Assembly (NCBI GenBank): GCA_007130555.1 | Contig: SLSH01000434.1 | Span: 1 to 7,587, forward strand | Direction of reading: 5' to 3' | Origin: Bacteroidales bacterium | Lineage (GTDB): Bacteria > Bacteroidota > Bacteroidia > Bacteroidales > ML635J-15 | Length of the DNA stretch: 7,587 nucleotides | Shown: positions 5,528 to 7,587 of the stretch, piece by piece | How the letters are laid out: the number at the start of each line of letters is the position of its first letter | How positions within the stretch are numbered: position 1 is the first letter of the stretch | Notes under the pieces: generated by a model | The model's database searches: none | What the model was told of the DNA's origin: nothing | What the model saw: only the letters and a program-made list of their open reading frames with translations | Made by a program: the position numbers and the translations under genes

Positions 5528-6745
5528 ATGTGTCCAAAACTCAAATTTGCGGTAATAAAAGAAACAAAAAAACCTCACGATAAAAGAGTAATTTTTACTC
5601 CTGAAATTGCTTTGGAATTTACTAAAAAATTTCCTTATGCAGATTTAGTAATTCAACCATGTGATTTACGCTGTTATAAAAATGAGGAATATTTAAAACT
5701 TGGTCTTAAAATGCAGGAAGATATCAGTGATTGTGATATTCTTATGGGAATTAAAGAGGTTTCAACCGGGTATTTAATCCCTGATAAACAGTATCATTTT
5801 TTTTCGCATACCCATAAATTTCAGGAGTATAACAGAAATCTCTTAAAAAAAATGATTGAATTAAATATCACTATGGTTGACCATGAACTACTGACTTACA
5901 AAAACGGAACACGAGTTGTTGCTTTTGGTCGCTGGGCAGGGATAGTCGGGGCATATAATGCTATGTATGTTCAAGGATTAAAAAGCAAAAAATTCAAACT
6001 TAAAAGAGCAAAGGATTGTTTTGATTATAATGAAGTTCTTCGGGAAATAAAAAAAGTAAGCATCCCTGATAATTTTAAAATAATAATAACGGGTAAAGGG
6101 CGTGTAGGTCAAGGTGCAATGGAATTATTGAAACCCTTAAAACTTAAAAATCTTAGTCCTTATGAGTTTTTAAATCAAAATTTTAGCGAACCGGTTGTTT
6201 GTCAGATTGATGTTGAGGATTATGTTTTGCACAAAGACGGAATTAATTTTAATTTTAATGACTTTATTACAAACCCGAATAATTACAAATCTGATTTTAA
6301 AAAATATTCAAAACATGCTGATATGTGGATTGCATGCCATTTCTGGGATCCAAAATCTCCGGTTTTTTTAACAGACGAAGATTATAATGATTCTGATTTT
6401 AAAACAAATCTGATTGCTGACATTAGTTGTGATATTGCGGCTCCCATACCTTCTACTATTCGTGCCTCAACTATTGACCATCCGATATACGGATATTGTA
6501 AAAAAACAGGGAAAGAAACTCTGCCACTTGAAGAAAATTCCGTTACAGTAATGGCTGTTGATAATCTGCCGGGAGAATTACCCAGAGATTCTTCATTTGA
6601 CTTTGGACATATATTTATTAATAATGTAATACCAAATATTACTAATGAAGACAAAGAAGATATTATTAAAAGAGCTACAATTTGTAAAGACGAAAAATTA
6701 ACAGGGGCATTTGAATATTTAACTGATTTTGTAAGGGGGAAATAA
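5528..6745 (+). CDS. NAD(P)-dependent oxidoreductase, LYS1 (saccharopine dehydrogenase)/alanine dehydrogenase family
   Basis: This complete 405-residue protein has the AlaDH/PNT-type fold seen in LYS1 saccharopine dehydrogenases. The N-terminal half holds KETKKPHDKRVIFTPEIA at 11-28 (the KE/R/P opening typical of the family), GIKEV at 74-78 and FFSHTHK at 91-97. Lys76 and His94 fall where LYS1 has its catalytic Lys and His. VAFGRWAGIVGAYNA at 131-145 is the 'AFG..AG..GA' block. The Rossmann dinucleotide site is TGKGRVGQG at 188-196. LIADISCDIAAPIPST at 295-310 and VDNLPGELPRDSS at 344-356 resemble the late conserved blocks. The family reduces or oxidises amino-acid/keto-acid pairs; LYS1 interconverts saccharopine with lysine and 2-oxoglutarate. 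The true substrate here is uncertain, since no other lysine-pathway gene is nearby. The ATG at 5528 follows an AT-rich leader; an ATG at 5523 is out of frame. The gene diverges from ssrA and converges on rpe. Confidence 0.82.
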   Translation: MCPKLKFAVIKETKKPHDKRVIFTPEIALEFTKKFPYADLVIQPCDLRCYKNEEYLKLGLKMQEDISDCDILMGIKEVSTGYLIPDKQYHFFSHTHKFQEYNRNLLKKMIELNITMVDHELLTYKNGTRVVAFGRWAGIVGAYNAMYVQGLKSKKFKLKRAKDCFDYNEVLREIKKVSIPDNFKIIITGKGRVGQGAMELLKPLKLKNLSPYEFLNQNFSEPVVCQIDVEDYVLHKDGINFNFNDFITNPNNYKSDFKKYSKHADMWIACHFWDPKSPVFLTDEDYNDSDFKTNLIADISCDIAAPIPSTIRASTIDHPIYGYCKKTGKETLPLEENSVTVMAVDNLPGELPRDSSFDFGHIFINNVIPNITNEDKEDIIKRATICKDEKLTGAFEYLTDFVRGK

Positions 6746-6754
6746 TAAATATGT

Positions 6755-7408
6755 TTATGATTTCTTCAGAAGTTCAATAGTCTTAATCGGGTCTTTTGAT
6801 TTAAATACCGAACTTCCTGCAACAAGCGAATTAGCACCTGCTTCAACGATTTTTTTTGAATTATTCGTATCAACTCCTCCGTCAACCTGAATTATTAATT
6901 TCGGATTTAAAACATCTGCCATCTGTTTCAGTTCGGATATTTTGTCAAGACTGTTTTCAATAAAACTTTGTCCTCCAAAACCGGGATTAACAGACATAAT
7001 CAGTACCAGATCAAGTTCACTCAGAATGTTTTTCAATAAAGCTACCGAAGTATGAGGATTTAATGAAACACCGGCTTTCATACCGGCACTTTTTATCTCC
7101 TGAACGGTTCTGTGCAGATGAGTACACGTTTCGTAATGTACTGTTAAAATATCCGCTCCTGCATTTTTAAAATCTTTAATATATCTTTCCGGTTTTACAA
7201 TCATAAGATGAACGTCCAGAACCTTTTTGGTAATTTTCCGGATATGACTGACAACAGGAATACCAAAAGATATATTCGGAACAAAAACGCCGTCCATAAC
7301 ATCGCAATGTATCCAGTCGGCAAGACTATTATTAAGTAATTCTATGTCTCTGCCCAGATTATTAAAATCTGCAGATAATATTGAGGGAGCTATTATTAAA
7401 GATTTCAT
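6755..7408 (-). CDS. rpe: Ribulose-phosphate 3-epimerase
   Basis: Rpe interconverts D-ribulose 5-phosphate and D-xylulose 5-phosphate in the cytosolic pentose phosphate pathway. The 217-residue protein has normal family length and a complete TIM-barrel motif set: IAPSILSADF at 6-15, HCDVMDGVFVPN at 34-45, LDVHLM at 64-69, MSVNPGFGGQ at 138-147, QVDGGV at 174-179 and AGSSVF at 197-202. The expected metal ligands His34, Asp36, His67 and Asp176 are present; Asp36 and Asp176 are also the catalytic acid/base pair. Phosphate-binding glycines are present in NPGFGGQ and AGSS. The start ATG (7408-7406) lies about 40 bases downstream of a likely transcription start from the box at 7456-7463. Its stop is 9 bases from the stop of the convergent oxidoreductase gene, with no visible terminator between. 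It appears intact and ordinary. Confidence 0.97.
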   Translation of the reverse strand: MKSLIIAPSILSADFNNLGRDIELLNNSLADWIHCDVMDGVFVPNISFGIPVVSHIRKITKKVLDVHLMIVKPERYIKDFKNAGADILTVHYETCTHLHRTVQEIKSAGMKAGVSLNPHTSVALLKNILSELDLVLIMSVNPGFGGQSFIENSLDKISELKQMADVLNPKLIIQVDGGVDTNNSKKIVEAGANSLVAGSSVFKSKDPIKTIELLKKS

Positions 7409-7455
7409 CTGATTATTTTAATAATTTTAATTGATTAAAAATTTCTAACCGGAAA

Positions 7456-7463
7456 CAAAAATA
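7456..7463 (-). promoter_or_regulatory. Candidate rpe promoter -7 box
   Basis: On the - strand TATTTTTG matches the Bacteroidota -7 consensus TAnnTTTG and lies 47 bases before the rpe start codon. The same octamer precedes ssrA. No clear -33 TTTG is seen. Confidence 0.5.
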
Positions 7464-7587
7464 CATTTTTTTTATTTAATTATTTTAACTTTCATAAGTT
7501 TTTTAAAATATTAAAAAAAAATACAAATTATTTTTACGATATTATTGTTTACTCAAGTAATACATTGTTTTTTGTTTTTATTCAGAA

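Noticed and set aside
1..7587. CRISPR array, insertion-sequence transposase, rRNA or ordinary tRNA genes
   Set aside because: I looked for regular spaced repeats, transposase motifs and tRNA T-arm/acceptor patterns. Only the tmRNA T arm was found.

Overview
The window looks like chromosomal DNA from a low-GC member of the Bacteroidota (Bacteroidetes). The reasons are: strong AT bias; start codons preceded by A-rich sequence rather than clear Shine-Dalgarno motifs; several matches to the Bacteroidota -7 promoter box TAnnTTTG; a tmRNA whose tag reads GADNYALAA, of the G-x-x-N-Y-A-L-A-A type I recall for this phylum, with no encoded CCA; and proteins that resemble Bacteroidota families. The genus cannot be named from the sequence alone.

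Region 1 (1-3368, + strand) is accessory and defence-like. It holds the C-terminal two thirds of an Eco57I/TaqI-type (type IIG-like) restriction-modification enzyme, cut by the left window edge just after SAM motif I. A short Bro-N domain protein follows that seems to have lost its middle. Next is a non-coding fragment repeating the last codons of the methylase gene, then an intact DUF2971 protein and a weak terminator. The spacing fits one transcript. The locus shows wear and reshuffling: an in-frame repeat insertion, a very AT-rich specificity half, a perfect palindrome beside the apparent deletion junction, and a duplicated methylase tail.

Region 2 (3369-3792) is a gap without a confident gene. 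It contains a large imperfect hairpin, one copy of a short repeat also present downstream of corA, a promoter-like box and an 18-codon frame of doubtful status.

Region 3 (3793-7587) is housekeeping-like: corA (Mg2+/divalent cation channel, +); ssrA/tmRNA on the - strand with its own terminator and promoter; a LYS1/alanine-dehydrogenase-type NAD(P)-dependent oxidoreductase (+), divergent from ssrA; and rpe (ribulose-phosphate 3-epimerase, -), which converges on the oxidoreductase with a 9-base gap. These genes share no obvious pathway. No clearly new multigene system is visible; the best candidate for unusual biology is the remodelled R-M / Bro-N / DUF2971 block.
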